A DNA stretch of 33,232 bases. Origin: Endomicrobium sp. Lineage in GTDB: Bacteria > Elusimicrobiota > Endomicrobiia > Endomicrobiales > Endomicrobiaceae. Shown piece after piece: positions 17,572 to 26,835 of the stretch (position 1 is the stretch's first letter; each line of letters opens with the position of its first letter). The notes below the pieces were generated by a model, which had not been told where the DNA came from, ran no database searches, and worked only from the letters and a program-made list of their open reading frames with translations. Where the stretch lies: NCBI GenBank assembly GCA_031264105.1, contig JAISEM010000030.1, forward strand, positions 1 through 33,232. The letters run 5' to 3'. The position numbers were made by a program, and so were the translations under genes.

Positions 17572-19221
17572 ATGAGAAGTGATCAGATAAAAAAAGGTGC
17601 TGTTAGAGTGCCAAATAGATGTTTATTATATTCTACTGGAATAAGCCCAAAAGATTTAGGTAAACCTTTCATAGGGATAGCTTCATCTTTTACAGATTTA
17701 GTTCCGGGTCATGTCGCTATGCGTGATTTAGAAAGATATATAGAAAGGGGTATTGCCGCAGGTGGCGGAGTTCCCTTTATTTTTGGCGCTCCTGCAGTTT
17801 GTGACGGTATTGCTATGGGTCATAGCGGTATGCATTATTCTTTAGGATCAAGAGAGATAATTGCAGATTTAGTTGAAACTGTTGCAAACGCGCATATGCT
17901 TGACGGTCTTATTTTACTTTCAAATTGTGATAAAGTTACGCCTGGCATGTTGATGGCTGCTGTCAGGCTTAATATACCTTCCATTGTTGTTACGGCTGGC
18001 GCTATGATGACTGGCGCGTACGACAAAAAAAGACGTTCAATGGTAAGAGATACTTTTGAGGCTGTAGGGCAGTTTCAAGCTGGAAAAATTAATGAGCAAC
18101 AGCTTAGCGAGTTGGAAATGGCTGCCTGCCCAGGTGCTGGCGCTTGTCAGGGAATGTATACAGCAAATACTATGGCATGCTTAACTGAAACGATGGGAAT
18201 GTCTTTACAAGGTTGTGGTACTGCTTTGGCAGTAAGCGCCAAGAAAAAAAGAATTGCATATGAATCAGGCATAAGAATAGTTGAGCTTGTAAAAGAAAAT
18301 ATTAAGCCTAGAGATATTTTGACTTTAGACGCTTTCAAAAATGCAATCACTGTAGATATGGCTTTAGGCGGTTCTACAAATACAGTTTTACATCTTCCAG
18401 CTATAGCTAATGAAGCTGGTATAAAACTTCCTTTAGGATTGTTTGACGAAATTTCTAGAAAAACTCCTCAACTTTGTTGCTTAGAGCCTGCTGGTGATCA
18501 ATATATGGAAGATTTAGATAATGCAGGTGGAGTATCTGCCGTGTTGTCAGCTCTTAAAGACAAATTGGTATCTTCAAAGACGCTTACAGGCATTGATGTA
18601 AAAGACATAGCCTCATCGTCAAAAGTTTTAGACGAAGACGTTATAAGAGCAAACAATCCTTATAAATCAGAAGGCAGTATTGCTGTTTTAAAAGGCAATA
18701 TTGCGCCAAACGGTTCTGTTGTAAAACAAGCGGCTGTAAGCGAAAAAATGAAAGTGTTTACAGGCAAAGCTAGAGTATTCGACTCTGAAGACGATGCAAT
18801 GAAAGCAATACTTGATAAGAAGATTACTCCAGGAGATGTTGTTGTTATAAGATATGAGGGACCGGCAGGCGGACCTGGAATGAGAGAAATGTTAAGCCCA
18901 ACAAGCGCTTTGCAAGGAATGGGTCTGGCAGATTCCGTAGCTCTTCTTACCGACGGACGTTTTTCTGGCGGAACTAGAGGTCCATGCATAGGCCATATTT
19001 CTCCCGAAGCTGCTTCAGGTGGAGCAATAGCTGCCATAAATGAAGGCGACATTATTAAAATAAATATACCTGAAAGAAGTCTAAATGTTGAGCTAAGTAA
19101 TGATGAAATAAAAACAAGACTTACAGAAATAGTTAAGCCTGAACCGAAGATAAAGACAGGATATATGGCGCGCTATGCAAAATTGGTACAGTCAGCAGAT
19201 ACCGGAGCAATTTTGATATAG
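17572..19221 (+). CDS. ilvD: Dihydroxy-acid dehydratase
   Basis: This 549-residue enzyme dehydrates 2,3-dihydroxy-isovalerate and -methylvalerate to the keto acids of valine and isoleucine. Family landmarks are [26 protein letters not shown] (C119), [17 protein letters not shown] (C186, C192), [15 protein letters not shown], and the C-terminal [13 protein letters not shown] and [12 protein letters not shown]. Where plant-type [2Fe-2S] enzymes have a third cluster cysteine (PCN), this protein has VPGHV. This resembles the oxygen-sensitive E. coli form and fits an anaerobe. A GGAG precedes the ATG. It is the first gene of the ilv block but is separated from ilvB by two relics. Confidence 0.97.
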   Translation: MRSDQIKKGAVRVPNRCLLYSTGISPKDLGKPFIGIASSFTDLVPGHVAMRDLERYIERGIAAGGGVPFIFGAPAVCDGIAMGHSGMHYSLGSREIIADLVETVANAHMLDGLILLSNCDKVTPGMLMAAVRLNIPSIVVTAGAMMTGAYDKKRRSMVRDTFEAVGQFQAGKINEQQLSELEMAACPGAGACQGMYTANTMACLTETMGMSLQGCGTALAVSAKKKRIAYESGIRIVELVKENIKPRDILTLDAFKNAITVDMALGGSTNTVLHLPAIANEAGIKLPLGLFDEISRKTPQLCCLEPAGDQYMEDLDNAGGVSAVLSALKDKLVSSKTLTGIDVKDIASSSKVLDEDVIRANNPYKSEGSIAVLKGNIAPNGSVVKQAAVSEKMKVFTGKARVFDSEDDAMKAILDKKITPGDVVVIRYEGPAGGPGMREMLSPTSALQGMGLADSVALLTDGRFSGGTRGPCIGHISPEAASGGAIAAINEGDIIKINIPERSLNVELSNDEIKTRLTEIVKPEPKIKTGYMARYAKLVQSADTGAILI

Positions 19222-19233
19222 CAGAGGTATGTT

Positions 19234-20024
19234 ATGAAAATATTGTCAATACAAGCTCAAGCATTTGAAGTGTTACGCAATGACGGGGCCGTATATGTAG
19301 ATAAGACAGAGCATATATATAGTTTTGATAAATAGTGGAAAGGGATATTTTCTGTCACGTCCGCGCCGTTTTGGAAAATCTTTGCTTATAAGCACCTTTG
19401 AAGAATTGTTCAAAGGAAACAAAAAGTTATTTGAAGGATTGTATATTATATATATGTATATATGACAAATGGGGTTGGAGTAAGACAAATCCGGTAATAT
19501 ATGTTAGACTATTAGAGAGATAGGATACAAAACGTCTAACATGCTAGAAAATATAGAGATCAGTATACAATAGACTTTCCCAATATGGAAGTAAGGGAAA
19601 CATTTATAACAAACATAATAGAGTATTACAGTAATAGACAATCCAAGGAAATAAATAAGTATAGAAAAGCAAATAATAGAGAAAGATTCCTCACGATTAG
19701 AAGAAAGTTTAAGAATGTTATTTGGAAATATCCCATATGATTTACATATAAGCCAGAAGCCTATTATCATTCGATGTTAATGATGTAATGACAGTGGCGG
19801 GATATGAAATAGAAGGGGAAGCGCATACGGACAAAGGAAGAATAGGCGCGGTGTTAAAGAAAGTAAATGATGTAATAGTGGTAGAGATAAAATATGGGGA
19901 AGGGAGAAAAGTAGAACAGCTGCTAAAAGAGGGGATGGAACAGATAAAAGAAAAGAAGTATTATGAGAAGTATGGTAGTAGAGAAGTAAGCTTATTGGCA
20001 CTAGCGTTTGGAGAAAATAAATAA
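19234..20024 (+). pseudogene. AAA-ATPase-like/DUF1703 (PD-(D/E)XK) gene, decayed
   Basis: The start ATG at 19234 gives MKILSIQAQAFEVLRND and [10 protein letters not shown], then in another frame [20 protein letters not shown], the P-loop region of the AAA-ATPase-like family (PF09820). Further frames are short. The 3' end is open from 19788 and encodes HTDKGRIGAVLKKVNDVIVV, EIKYGEGRKVEQLLKEGMEQ and ALAFGENK, typical of the C-terminal DUF1703 nuclease-like domain. Intact members are about 500 residues or more; here only about 790 bases remain with many shifts. It lies 12 bases after ilvD, breaking up an ilvD-ilvB operon. Confidence 0.8.
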
Positions 20025-20063
20025 ATTGCTTGTAAATTTGTAAACTAAATAGTAAGAAATAAA

Positions 20064-20356
20064 ATGAAAAAACTAATTTTTATCAGTGGAATATGGACGT
20101 GAGAAAGACTACCATTGCCAAAACACTTATTCTTATTGATAAACTTGAGAAGTCCATTATGTTTGATTGCGATTGAAGTTGGTATTAAGGCCAATATTGG
20201 AATTTCTATCAGAAGAATAAAGACATTGAGTGTTAACAATTTTTTAAAGGACGGTAATTTTGAACTGTACAGAGAGAGTCTGGCCACAAAATCAGTACTG
20301 TTAAAATTGACATGTCTCAATTAAGTAAAGACGAAGTTTTAAGTGCAGTGTTTTAA
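20064..20356 (+). pseudogene. Small P-loop kinase-like gene, decayed
   Basis: The ATG at 20064 gives MKKLIFISG. After a frameshift it reads MDVRKTTIAKTL (a P-loop with the first Gly of GKT replaced by Arg) and LEKSIMFDCD, then stops. A later frame ends KISTVKIDMSQLSKDEVLSA at 20356. The order resembles small AAA-type nucleotide-kinase-like proteins (GxxGxGKT, L-D-G-D-W, C-terminal I-D-x-S-x-L-S). The family call is tentative; the loss of function is clear. Confidence 0.5.
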
Positions 20357-20373
20357 CATAATAAGGAACTAGT

Positions 20374-22110
20374 ATGGGAAAAAAGACTGGAGCGCAGATC
20401 TTAATTGAGAGTTTGTTAAAAGAGAATGTTGAAGTTGTTTTTGGACTTCCAGGCGGGCAGGCTTTGCCGATATTTGACGCAATACATGGTTCTGATCTTA
20501 ACTTTATTCTAACAAGGCATGAACAAGCTGCTTCCCACATGGCAGATGGATATGCTCGTTCTACAGGTAAGCCAGGTGTTTGTGTAGTTACTTCTGGACC
20601 AGGTGCTACAAATATAGTTACTGGCCTTGCTACCGCATACATGGATTCTGTTCCTATGATTGCTATTTCTGGGCAGGTTGCAACAAATGTTATAGGTCAA
20701 GACGCTTTTCAAGAGGCTGACACTATAGGTATAACAAGACCTGTGACAAAACATAATTTTTTGGTTAAAGACGTAAAAGATTTGGCAAGAACTATTAAAG
20801 AAGCATTTTATATTGCAGCGACAGGAAGACCAGGCCCTGTTTTGGTTGATGTTCCTGTAGACGTACAGCGCAGTATTTATGAGTTTGTTTATCCTGAGAA
20901 AGTTGAGATACGTTCTTATAAACCCAACTATAATGGACATATCGTACAAATAAAGAAAGCAGCCGAAATTATAAATAGGAGTGAACGGCCAGTTCTTTAT
21001 ATTGGAACAGGCGTAGTTGTTTCCAATGCTAAAGATGAAATTTTGGAATTATCAAAAAAAGCAGATATTCCAGTAACTAACACTTTGCTTGCAGTAGGCG
21101 CATATCCTTTTGATTCAAAACTTAGTTTGGGTATGCTTGGAATGCACGGAACTTATTGTGCAAATAAATCTATGCAATCTGCAGACGTCATTATAGCAGT
21201 AGGGGCTAGGTTTGATGACCGATGTACTGGCAAGATTTGCAACTTTGCTAGAAAAGCAAAAATAGTTCATATTGATATAGATCCTACTGAAATATCAAAA
21301 ATTGTTGATGTTGATATTCCAGTTGTTGGCGATGCAAAAACAGTTTTAAAAGAAATGTTAGGTTTAGTAAATACGAAAGAGCATAAAGACTGGATTAAAA
21401 CGATTGATGTATGGAAACAAGAGCATCCTTTGTCTTACGACACAAATGATAATAAGCTTCACCCTCAATATGTTATAGAAAAAATTTCAGAGCTCACCAA
21501 AGGTGAAGCAATTATAACTACAGAAGTAGGACAGCACCAAATGTGGTCTGCCCAGTATTATAAAGCCAAATATCCTCGTTTATTTTTAAGTTCAGGCGGG
21601 CTTGGTACTATGGGTTTTGGCTATCCTGCCGCTATAGGTGCAAAATTTGGAAATCCAAATAAAAAAGTTATAGCTGTAGCTGGTGACGGATCTTTTCAAA
21701 TGAACATGCAGGAAATGGCAGTCGCAGTTTTAAATGATATTGATGTTAAAGTGGTTATATTAAATAATCAATATTTAGGAAATGTCCGTCAGTGGCAAGA
21801 GATGTTTTACGGTAAAAGATATTCTCACAGTTGCCTTGCTAAACGAAAAGAGTGTCCTAATCGGTGCAATAGTCCAAACAGAGCGACATGTCCTGTATAT
21901 ATTCCAGATTTTGTGAAATGGGCTGAAAGTTATGGGGTTTTAGGTATAAGAGTTACTGATAAAAAAGACGTTGAGCCTGCTTTGAAAAAGATGCTTGAAA
22001 CTAAAGGTTCTGTAGTTATTGATATGTGGGTTGAGATAGAAGAAAATATTTTTCCTATGGTTCCAGCCGGAGCTTCTCTTGACGACATGATAACCAGAAT
22101 GAACGAATGA
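20374..22110 (+). CDS. ilvB: Acetolactate synthase, catalytic subunit, with a cysteine-rich insertion
   Basis: This 578-residue thiamine-diphosphate enzyme joins two pyruvates, or pyruvate and 2-ketobutyrate, as the first common step of branched-chain amino-acid synthesis. It has the activating glutamate in LTRHEQAASHMADGYAR, the FAD-domain segment VGARFDDRCTGK, and the ThDP/Mg motif GDGSFQMNMQEMA...NNQYLGNVRQWQ. Between MFYGKRYS and PDFVKWAESYG, where most homologues have only a few residues, it carries about 20 extra residues with C487-x6-C494-x3-C498-x7-C506. AGGA precedes the ATG. The small subunit follows after 38 bases. Confidence 0.96.
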   Translation: MGKKTGAQILIESLLKENVEVVFGLPGGQALPIFDAIHGSDLNFILTRHEQAASHMADGYARSTGKPGVCVVTSGPGATNIVTGLATAYMDSVPMIAISGQVATNVIGQDAFQEADTIGITRPVTKHNFLVKDVKDLARTIKEAFYIAATGRPGPVLVDVPVDVQRSIYEFVYPEKVEIRSYKPNYNGHIVQIKKAAEIINRSERPVLYIGTGVVVSNAKDEILELSKKADIPVTNTLLAVGAYPFDSKLSLGMLGMHGTYCANKSMQSADVIIAVGARFDDRCTGKICNFARKAKIVHIDIDPTEISKIVDVDIPVVGDAKTVLKEMLGLVNTKEHKDWIKTIDVWKQEHPLSYDTNDNKLHPQYVIEKISELTKGEAIITTEVGQHQMWSAQYYKAKYPRLFLSSGGLGTMGFGYPAAIGAKFGNPNKKVIAVAGDGSFQMNMQEMAVAVLNDIDVKVVILNNQYLGNVRQWQEMFYGKRYSHSCLAKRKECPNRCNSPNRATCPVYIPDFVKWAESYGVLGIRVTDKKDVEPALKKMLETKGSVVIDMWVEIEENIFPMVPAGASLDDMITRMNE

Positions 22111-22148
22111 ATAATATTAAAGCGAAGATTTCGTATAATGGAGGCGCA

Positions 22149-22644
22149 ATGCGCCACGCAGTTTCGGTTTTAGTAGAAAACAAATCTGGCGTTTTGACAA
22201 GAATATCTGCTCTTTTTGCCGCTCGCGGATTTAATATAGCTTCGCTTTCTGTAAGCGAAACGGAAGATGCTGCAATTTCAAGAATGACTATTGTTATAAA
22301 AGGCAATGAGTCAATTTTGGAACAGGTAACAAAACAATTAAACAAGCTTGTTGATGTTATAAAAGTTACAGATTTTAAAGATATTGGGTATATAGAAAGA
22401 GAGCTTGCTCTTAATAAAGATAATCGCTGTAAATAAGACATCTAGAGATGAAATTATTAGAGTTGCAGGTATTTTTAGAGCTAGGATAATAGACATATCT
22501 CCAGATTCTGTAATAGCTGAAATAAGTGGCGATGAAAGTAAATTGAGAGCCTTTATGAAAGCAGTCTTGCCTTATGGTGTAAAAGAAACTTGCAAAACAG
22601 GAGTTTCTGTTTTATGTCGTGGTAATGCTGGCAAGGTTAAATAA
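22149..22644 (+). pseudogene. ilvN: Acetolactate synthase small subunit, split by a frameshift
   Basis: The likely start is the ATG at 22149, four bases after GGAGG (MRHAVSVLVENKSGVLTRIS), rather than 22107. This ACT domain binds the feedback inhibitor (valine in characterised enzymes). At about 22410 the frame breaks: frame one ends ELALNKDNRCK at 22436, while the next frame gives LIKIIAVNKTSRDEIIRVAG to RGNAGKVK at 22644. Joined, they give the usual length of about 165 residues, and no residues seem lost. There is no classic slippery heptamer. Either the gene is broken, the read contains an error, or two fragments are made (TTG at 22405 could restart). Confidence 0.85.
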
Positions 22645-22668
22645 GGAGTAATGTTAAGGAGGAAGAAG

Positions 22669-23676
22669 ATGACCGAAGCAAGAATGTATTATGACAATGA
22701 CGCAGATTTGAGTTTGTTAAAAGGGAAAACGATTGCAATTTTAGGGTATGGAAGTCAAGGTCACGCTCATGCGCTAAACCTTAGAGACTCTGGGGTAAAC
22801 GTTATAGTTGCTCAGAGAGAGGGCGGCGCCAATTATAAAAAAGCTGTGGAAGATGGCTGGAAGCCTGTAAGCATAGCTGAAGCCGTTAAACAAGCTGATT
22901 GGATTCACATTCTTTTGCCTGACGAGGTTCAAGGGAAAGCTTGGCAAGAAGATATAAAACCCCATATTAAAAAGGGTGCTGTTTTAAGTTTTTCTCATGG
23001 GTTTAATATACGCTATAAACAAATAGTTCCTAGTGAGGAGCTAGACGTAATAATGATTGCGCCTAAAGGTCCAGGACACTTAGTAAGAAGACAATATGAA
23101 GAAGGAAAAGGCGTTCCATGCTTGATAGCTGTTGAGCAAAGCGCAAGCGGCAAAGCAAAGGAATTAGCCCTTGCATATGCTATGGGTATAGGCGCAACAA
23201 GATGTGGAGTTCTTGAGACAACATTTAAAGAAGAGACAGAGACAGACTTATTTGGCGAGCAGGCAGTTCTTTGCGGCGGCATAGTTGAGTTAATAAATTC
23301 AGGTTTTGAAACGCTTGTTGCTGCAGGGTATCAACCAGAGATAGCATATTTTGAATGTTGCCATGAGGTGAAACTTATAGTTGATTTAATTTTTGAAGGC
23401 GGTTTTAGCAAGATGAATTACTCCATTTCTGATACTGCTGAATATGGAGAATATGTAACTGGAAAAAGAGTAATAACAGATGCAACAAGGGCTGAAATGA
23501 AGAAAGTTTTAGGAGATATACAATCTGGTAAATTTGCAAATGACTGGCTTAAAGAAAACAAAGACGGCAGGCCATTATTTAATAAAGAAAGGAAAGAAGT
23601 AAGCGAGAGGCTTATAGAAAAAGTTGGAGCAAGGCTTCGTTCACGTATGTCTTGGGTTAAAAACAATAGTTTTTAG
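22669..23676 (+). CDS. ilvC: Ketol-acid reductoisomerase (class I)
   Basis: This 335-residue enzyme isomerises and reduces acetolactate/acetohydroxybutyrate. I choose the ATG at 22669 because AAGGAGG at 22656-22662 lies six bases before it; the upstream ATG at 22651 is before this site. The Rossmann motif is [18 protein letters not shown], the metal-binding core has [20 protein letters not shown], and [16 protein letters not shown] and [15 protein letters not shown] are the class I signature helices. It is 24 bases after ilvN and continues the ilvBNC operon. Confidence 0.96.
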   Translation: MTEARMYYDNDADLSLLKGKTIAILGYGSQGHAHALNLRDSGVNVIVAQREGGANYKKAVEDGWKPVSIAEAVKQADWIHILLPDEVQGKAWQEDIKPHIKKGAVLSFSHGFNIRYKQIVPSEELDVIMIAPKGPGHLVRRQYEEGKGVPCLIAVEQSASGKAKELALAYAMGIGATRCGVLETTFKEETETDLFGEQAVLCGGIVELINSGFETLVAAGYQPEIAYFECCHEVKLIVDLIFEGGFSKMNYSISDTAEYGEYVTGKRVITDATRAEMKKVLGDIQSGKFANDWLKENKDGRPLFNKERKEVSERLIEKVGARLRSRMSWVKNNSF

Positions 23677-23695
23677 ATTTAAACGGAGTAACATT

Positions 23696-24427
23696 TTGGC
23701 AAGAAAGTTATTTAAAGTATTTATTTTTTTAGCGATAATAGGTTTAGCATTTTATTTCGCATTTAACATGGTAATGGTATCTTTGATTCACAATAAAAAA
23801 GAGGTGTCAACGCCTGATGTTATTGGGAAAAATTTGTATAGAGCTGTTGAAGATCTCTCTAGAGAAGGGTTTGGATTAAAGCTTGAAGGTGAAGAAACAG
23901 ACCAAAATGTTCCTGCAGGTACGATATTAAGACAAAATCCTCCAGCAGCAATGACTGTCAGAGAGGGTAAGGTAATAAAAGTTACAATAAGTCGAGGCGG
24001 AGAGATTATTTACGTTCCAGATCTTGTTGGACAGAGTATTCGTTCAGCCGATATTTCTTTAAGAACGTCAACATTAGTTATGGGTGAAGTTACAAAGAAA
24101 TATTCGGCGGTTTTTGATAAAGATATTATTCTTTCCCAAGACATTCCTGCTGGAACTAAAGTTGACAAAGATTCTGTTGTAAATCTTGTTGTTTCTGATG
24201 GACAACCTCCTGAGGGTATTGTTCTTATGCCAAAGTTTATTAACAAAAATATTCAAGAAGTGTCTGAATGGTCGTTACAAACAGGCGTAAATTTAAACAT
24301 AAAGAAAGGAGACTCCTCTGAGTTTAAATCTGACGTTATCATAAGTCAATACCCGCAACCTGATATGGATATAACAGGTTTTAATAGTATAGATATAACT
24401 GTTTCTCAATGGCAAAAAGAGCAATAG
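23696..24427 (+). CDS. Single-pass membrane protein with three PASTA domains
   Basis: The likely start is TTG at 23696, eight bases after GGAG; an earlier frame opening overlaps ilvC and is unlikely. The 243-residue product has a short basic N-terminus (ARKLFK), one membrane helix (about residues 8-30) and then three PASTA repeats. Recognisable pieces are TPDVIGKNLYRAVEDLSREG with ILRQNPPA, VPDLVGQSIRSADISL with ILSQDIPAGTKV, and MPKFINKNIQEVSEW with IISQYPQPD. PASTA domains bind muropeptides or uncrosslinked peptidoglycan in kinases and PBPs. Here no kinase or transpeptidase domain is attached. It lies between ilvC and rpe, four genes from murI. Confidence 0.88.
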   Translation: MARKLFKVFIFLAIIGLAFYFAFNMVMVSLIHNKKEVSTPDVIGKNLYRAVEDLSREGFGLKLEGEETDQNVPAGTILRQNPPAAMTVREGKVIKVTISRGGEIIYVPDLVGQSIRSADISLRTSTLVMGEVTKKYSAVFDKDIILSQDIPAGTKVDKDSVVNLVVSDGQPPEGIVLMPKFINKNIQEVSEWSLQTGVNLNIKKGDSSEFKSDVIISQYPQPDMDITGFNSIDITVSQWQKEQ

Positions 24428-24430
24428 GGA

Positions 24431-25081
24431 ATGAAGAAAACTATAATAGCTCCATCAATTTTGTCAGCGAACTTTTCAAACTTGGAACGCGACGTTAAAA
24501 TGTTGGAAAGCATTGGTGCAGATTGGGTTCATATAGATGTTATGGACGGCCATTTTGTGCCAAATATAACAATAGGCGCCGGAGTAGTAAAAGCATTAAG
24601 AAAAACGACAAAATTATTCTTTGATGTTCATCTTATGATTGCAAATCCTGAAAAATATTGGTTGGACTTTAAAAAGGCTGGGACTGGCTTGATTGTATTT
24701 CACCAAGAGGTTTTGACTGATAAAAAAAAGCTCATAAAAGATATAAAGGATTCAGGCATAAAAGTCGGAGTGTCAATAAAACCAAAAACTTCTATAGAAG
24801 AAGTAGAAAATTTATTGCCATATGTTGATTTAGTTTTAGTAATGACTGTTGAACCAGGTTTTGGCGGACAGTTTTTTATGGAAGATATGGTTCCTAAAAT
24901 TAAAGGTTTAAGAAAAATTATTAATGAAAAAAAATATAATTGCCTCATAGAAGTTGACGGCGGGATAAATGCCCAAACAGGGAAAATATGTATTGATGCC
25001 GGTGCAGATGCGCTGGTAAGCGGCAGTTACATATTTTCTGCCAAAAATCCAGCAGAGGCCATAAAATCGCTTTTTATATGA
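24431..25081 (+). CDS. rpe: Ribulose-phosphate 3-epimerase
   Basis: This 216-residue TIM-barrel enzyme interconverts ribulose-5-phosphate and xylulose-5-phosphate in the pentose phosphate pathway. Motifs: APSILSANFSNLERDV, WVHIDVMDGHFVPNI (metal-binding His and Asp), FFDVHLMI, VMTVEPGFGGQ, IEVDGGI and the phosphate-binding ALVSGSYIF. It starts three bases after the PASTA gene and overlaps the amidase start by four bases (ATGA), so it is part of a tight operon. Confidence 0.97.
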   Translation: MKKTIIAPSILSANFSNLERDVKMLESIGADWVHIDVMDGHFVPNITIGAGVVKALRKTTKLFFDVHLMIANPEKYWLDFKKAGTGLIVFHQEVLTDKKKLIKDIKDSGIKVGVSIKPKTSIEEVENLLPYVDLVLVMTVEPGFGGQFFMEDMVPKIKGLRKIINEKKYNCLIEVDGGINAQTGKICIDAGADALVSGSYIFSAKNPAEAIKSLFI

Positions 25082-26835
25082 AAAAAATTATATCTTTGTT
25101 TTTTTCAACTGTTCTATTGTTCTTTCCCGTAATTTCTTATGCGGATTCAGATAGTTCTCTTCCATCTCAAAATGTAAATGCAATTCTTGATGGTAATCTT
25201 TTTGAAGGAATAAAAGTTTATAATGTTTCTGATAATACATATTATTTTTCAATAAGAGAACTTGCCAAATTATATAATGCTGTACTCGATTGGAAATCTG
25301 TGAGTTCAAAAGTAACTATGGGTTTAAATAATAGAAAGATAGATATAAAGGCTGATACCTCGGAACTTGTTTTTGGCAAAAAGCCCAAAAAGATGTCTTT
25401 GCCGTCAAGACGAATAAAAGAAGATATATATGTTTCACCGGAATTCATTACTTCAAAAGAGTTTGCAGAAATTTCAGATACGCAAACTTCATGGGACCCT
25501 TCGTTTTTAGTGTTAACTGTAAATCATCATGCTAATATTTCTGCAGTAAGATATTCTACAAAGTCAGAAAATACGCAGGTGAGAGTCCAGCTTGAGGAAC
25601 CGTTACAGTATAAAGTTTCAAAGAATGCTGATACAATAACATTGACAATATCAAGAGGTAAAATTCAAAGCGGATTTATAAATATAAATAATGGTGTTCT
25701 TAAAAACATTCAATATAGTACATTAGGACATAGCGCAGTTATTTCTATAAAGCTTGAACAAATCCCTAAAAATGTTAAGATTACAAGTTTTTCAAATCCT
25801 GCGGAAATAATTGTAGAAATAGATCATTCCAGAAATATTCCTATTATTGCTCCTATAAAAGAAGAAAACTCTAATGAAGATAAAGAAAATCTTCTTAGCA
25901 ACGAAAAATTGAGCAGTTTAGACTTAACTCCGCCAGAAAATTTTGGACAGGCTCGCATAAGCGAGATAAATTCTCTTGTTGAAAGTGATGATGAAAATAA
26001 AGATTTAGATAATGCCGTTGTTACAAAATTTGAAAGCGGTAACATAACTGATGATAGCTTTGTAATAGTTGATGACACTGATACATTATCTGGAGTTGTT
26101 GCTAAAAAAGAAGTTAAAAAGAAAAAGAAGTCTGCTAGAAAGAAAATTATAGTTATAGACGCTGGACATGGCGGACATGATACTGGCGCTATCGGAGCAA
26201 ACGGAACCAGGGAAAAAGATTTGAATCTTGATATTGCTTATGAGCTTAAATATCTTTTTGACAAAGATGATGATTTTGAAATCATTTTAACAAGAAAAGA
26301 TGATACGTTTATGTCTTTGGCTGAAAGAGCAAACATTGCAAACGAGAATAATGCTGATTTATTTATATCTATACACTGCAATGCAAACTTTAATAGAAAT
26401 GTCAGTGGTTTTGAGATTTACTTTTTATCCGAGAAAGCTACTGACTCTGAAGCAGCCGCAACTGCAGTATTAGAAAATTCTGTTATAGAATTAGAAGGAA
26501 AACCAAATAAAGAGCGCGCTATGCTTCAAGAGATATTGTGGTCTATGACAATGAACGCGTATAGGAACGAATCTTCAGAATTAAGCGCACTTATATCTTC
26601 TCAAGCAAGTGGAAGGCTAAAGATACCTATCAAAGGTGTTAAAGAGGGGAATTTTTATGTGTTAAGGGGTACACAAATGCCGTCGGTTCTTGTTGAAAGC
26701 GCTTTTGTAAGTAATTTTGCTGAAGAGGCAAAACTTGGTACTAAAAATTTTCGCGCGTCTGTAGCAGATTCTATATATGAAGGTGTTATAAGATATTATG
26801 CAAAGAAAGAAAGAGATCAAAACTCTGGGAAATAA
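25078..26835 (+). CDS. N-acetylmuramoyl-L-alanine amidase (AmiC-like)
   Basis: This 585-residue exported zinc hydrolase cuts the amide bond between peptide stem and glycan in peptidoglycan. It has a signal peptide (residues 1-22, ending SYA), a domain resembling the copper-amine-oxidase N-terminal fold (about 35-150), an AMIN domain (about 155-250), an acidic linker, and Amidase_3 from about 355. Zinc ligands H364 (DAGHGGHDTGA), E379 (TREKDLNL) and H433 (SIHCNAN) and catalytic E540 (VLVESAFVSN) are all present. A helix region between H433 and E540 may be the regulatory segment seen in AmiC. It overlaps rpe by four bases and murI by 38. Confidence 0.93.
   Translation: MKKIISLFFSTVLLFFPVISYADSDSSLPSQNVNAILDGNLFEGIKVYNVSDNTYYFSIRELAKLYNAVLDWKSVSSKVTMGLNNRKIDIKADTSELVFGKKPKKMSLPSRRIKEDIYVSPEFITSKEFAEISDTQTSWDPSFLVLTVNHHANISAVRYSTKSENTQVRVQLEEPLQYKVSKNADTITLTISRGKIQSGFININNGVLKNIQYSTLGHSAVISIKLEQIPKNVKITSFSNPAEIIVEIDHSRNIPIIAPIKEENSNEDKENLLSNEKLSSLDLTPPENFGQARISEINSLVESDDENKDLDNAVVTKFESGNITDDSFVIVDDTDTLSGVVAKKEVKKKKKSARKKIIVIDAGHGGHDTGAIGANGTREKDLNLDIAYELKYLFDKDDDFEIILTRKDDTFMSLAERANIANENNADLFISIHCNANFNRNVSGFEIYFLSEKATDSEAAATAVLENSVIELEGKPNKERAMLQEILWSMTMNAYRNESSELSALISSQASGRLKIPIKGVKEGNFYVLRGTQMPSVLVESAFVSNFAEEAKLGTKNFRASVADSIYEGVIRYYAKKERDQNSGK

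Noticed and set aside
18660-19052. Minus-strand open frame opposite ilvD
   Set aside because: Shadow of the conserved ilvD coding frame with no start signal.
22400-22440. Programmed ribosomal frameshift in ilvN
   Set aside because: No slippery heptamer, no internal Shine-Dalgarno plus stop arrangement and no strong downstream structure; a mutation or read error is simpler.
22651-22668. Upstream ATG for ilvC
   Set aside because: AAGGAGG lies after this ATG and fits only the start at 22669, which also gives the conserved N-terminus.
23624-23695. Longer N-terminus for the PASTA protein
   Set aside because: It would overlap ilvC by 53 bases; the TTG at 23696 has GGAG at correct spacing and directly precedes the membrane helix.
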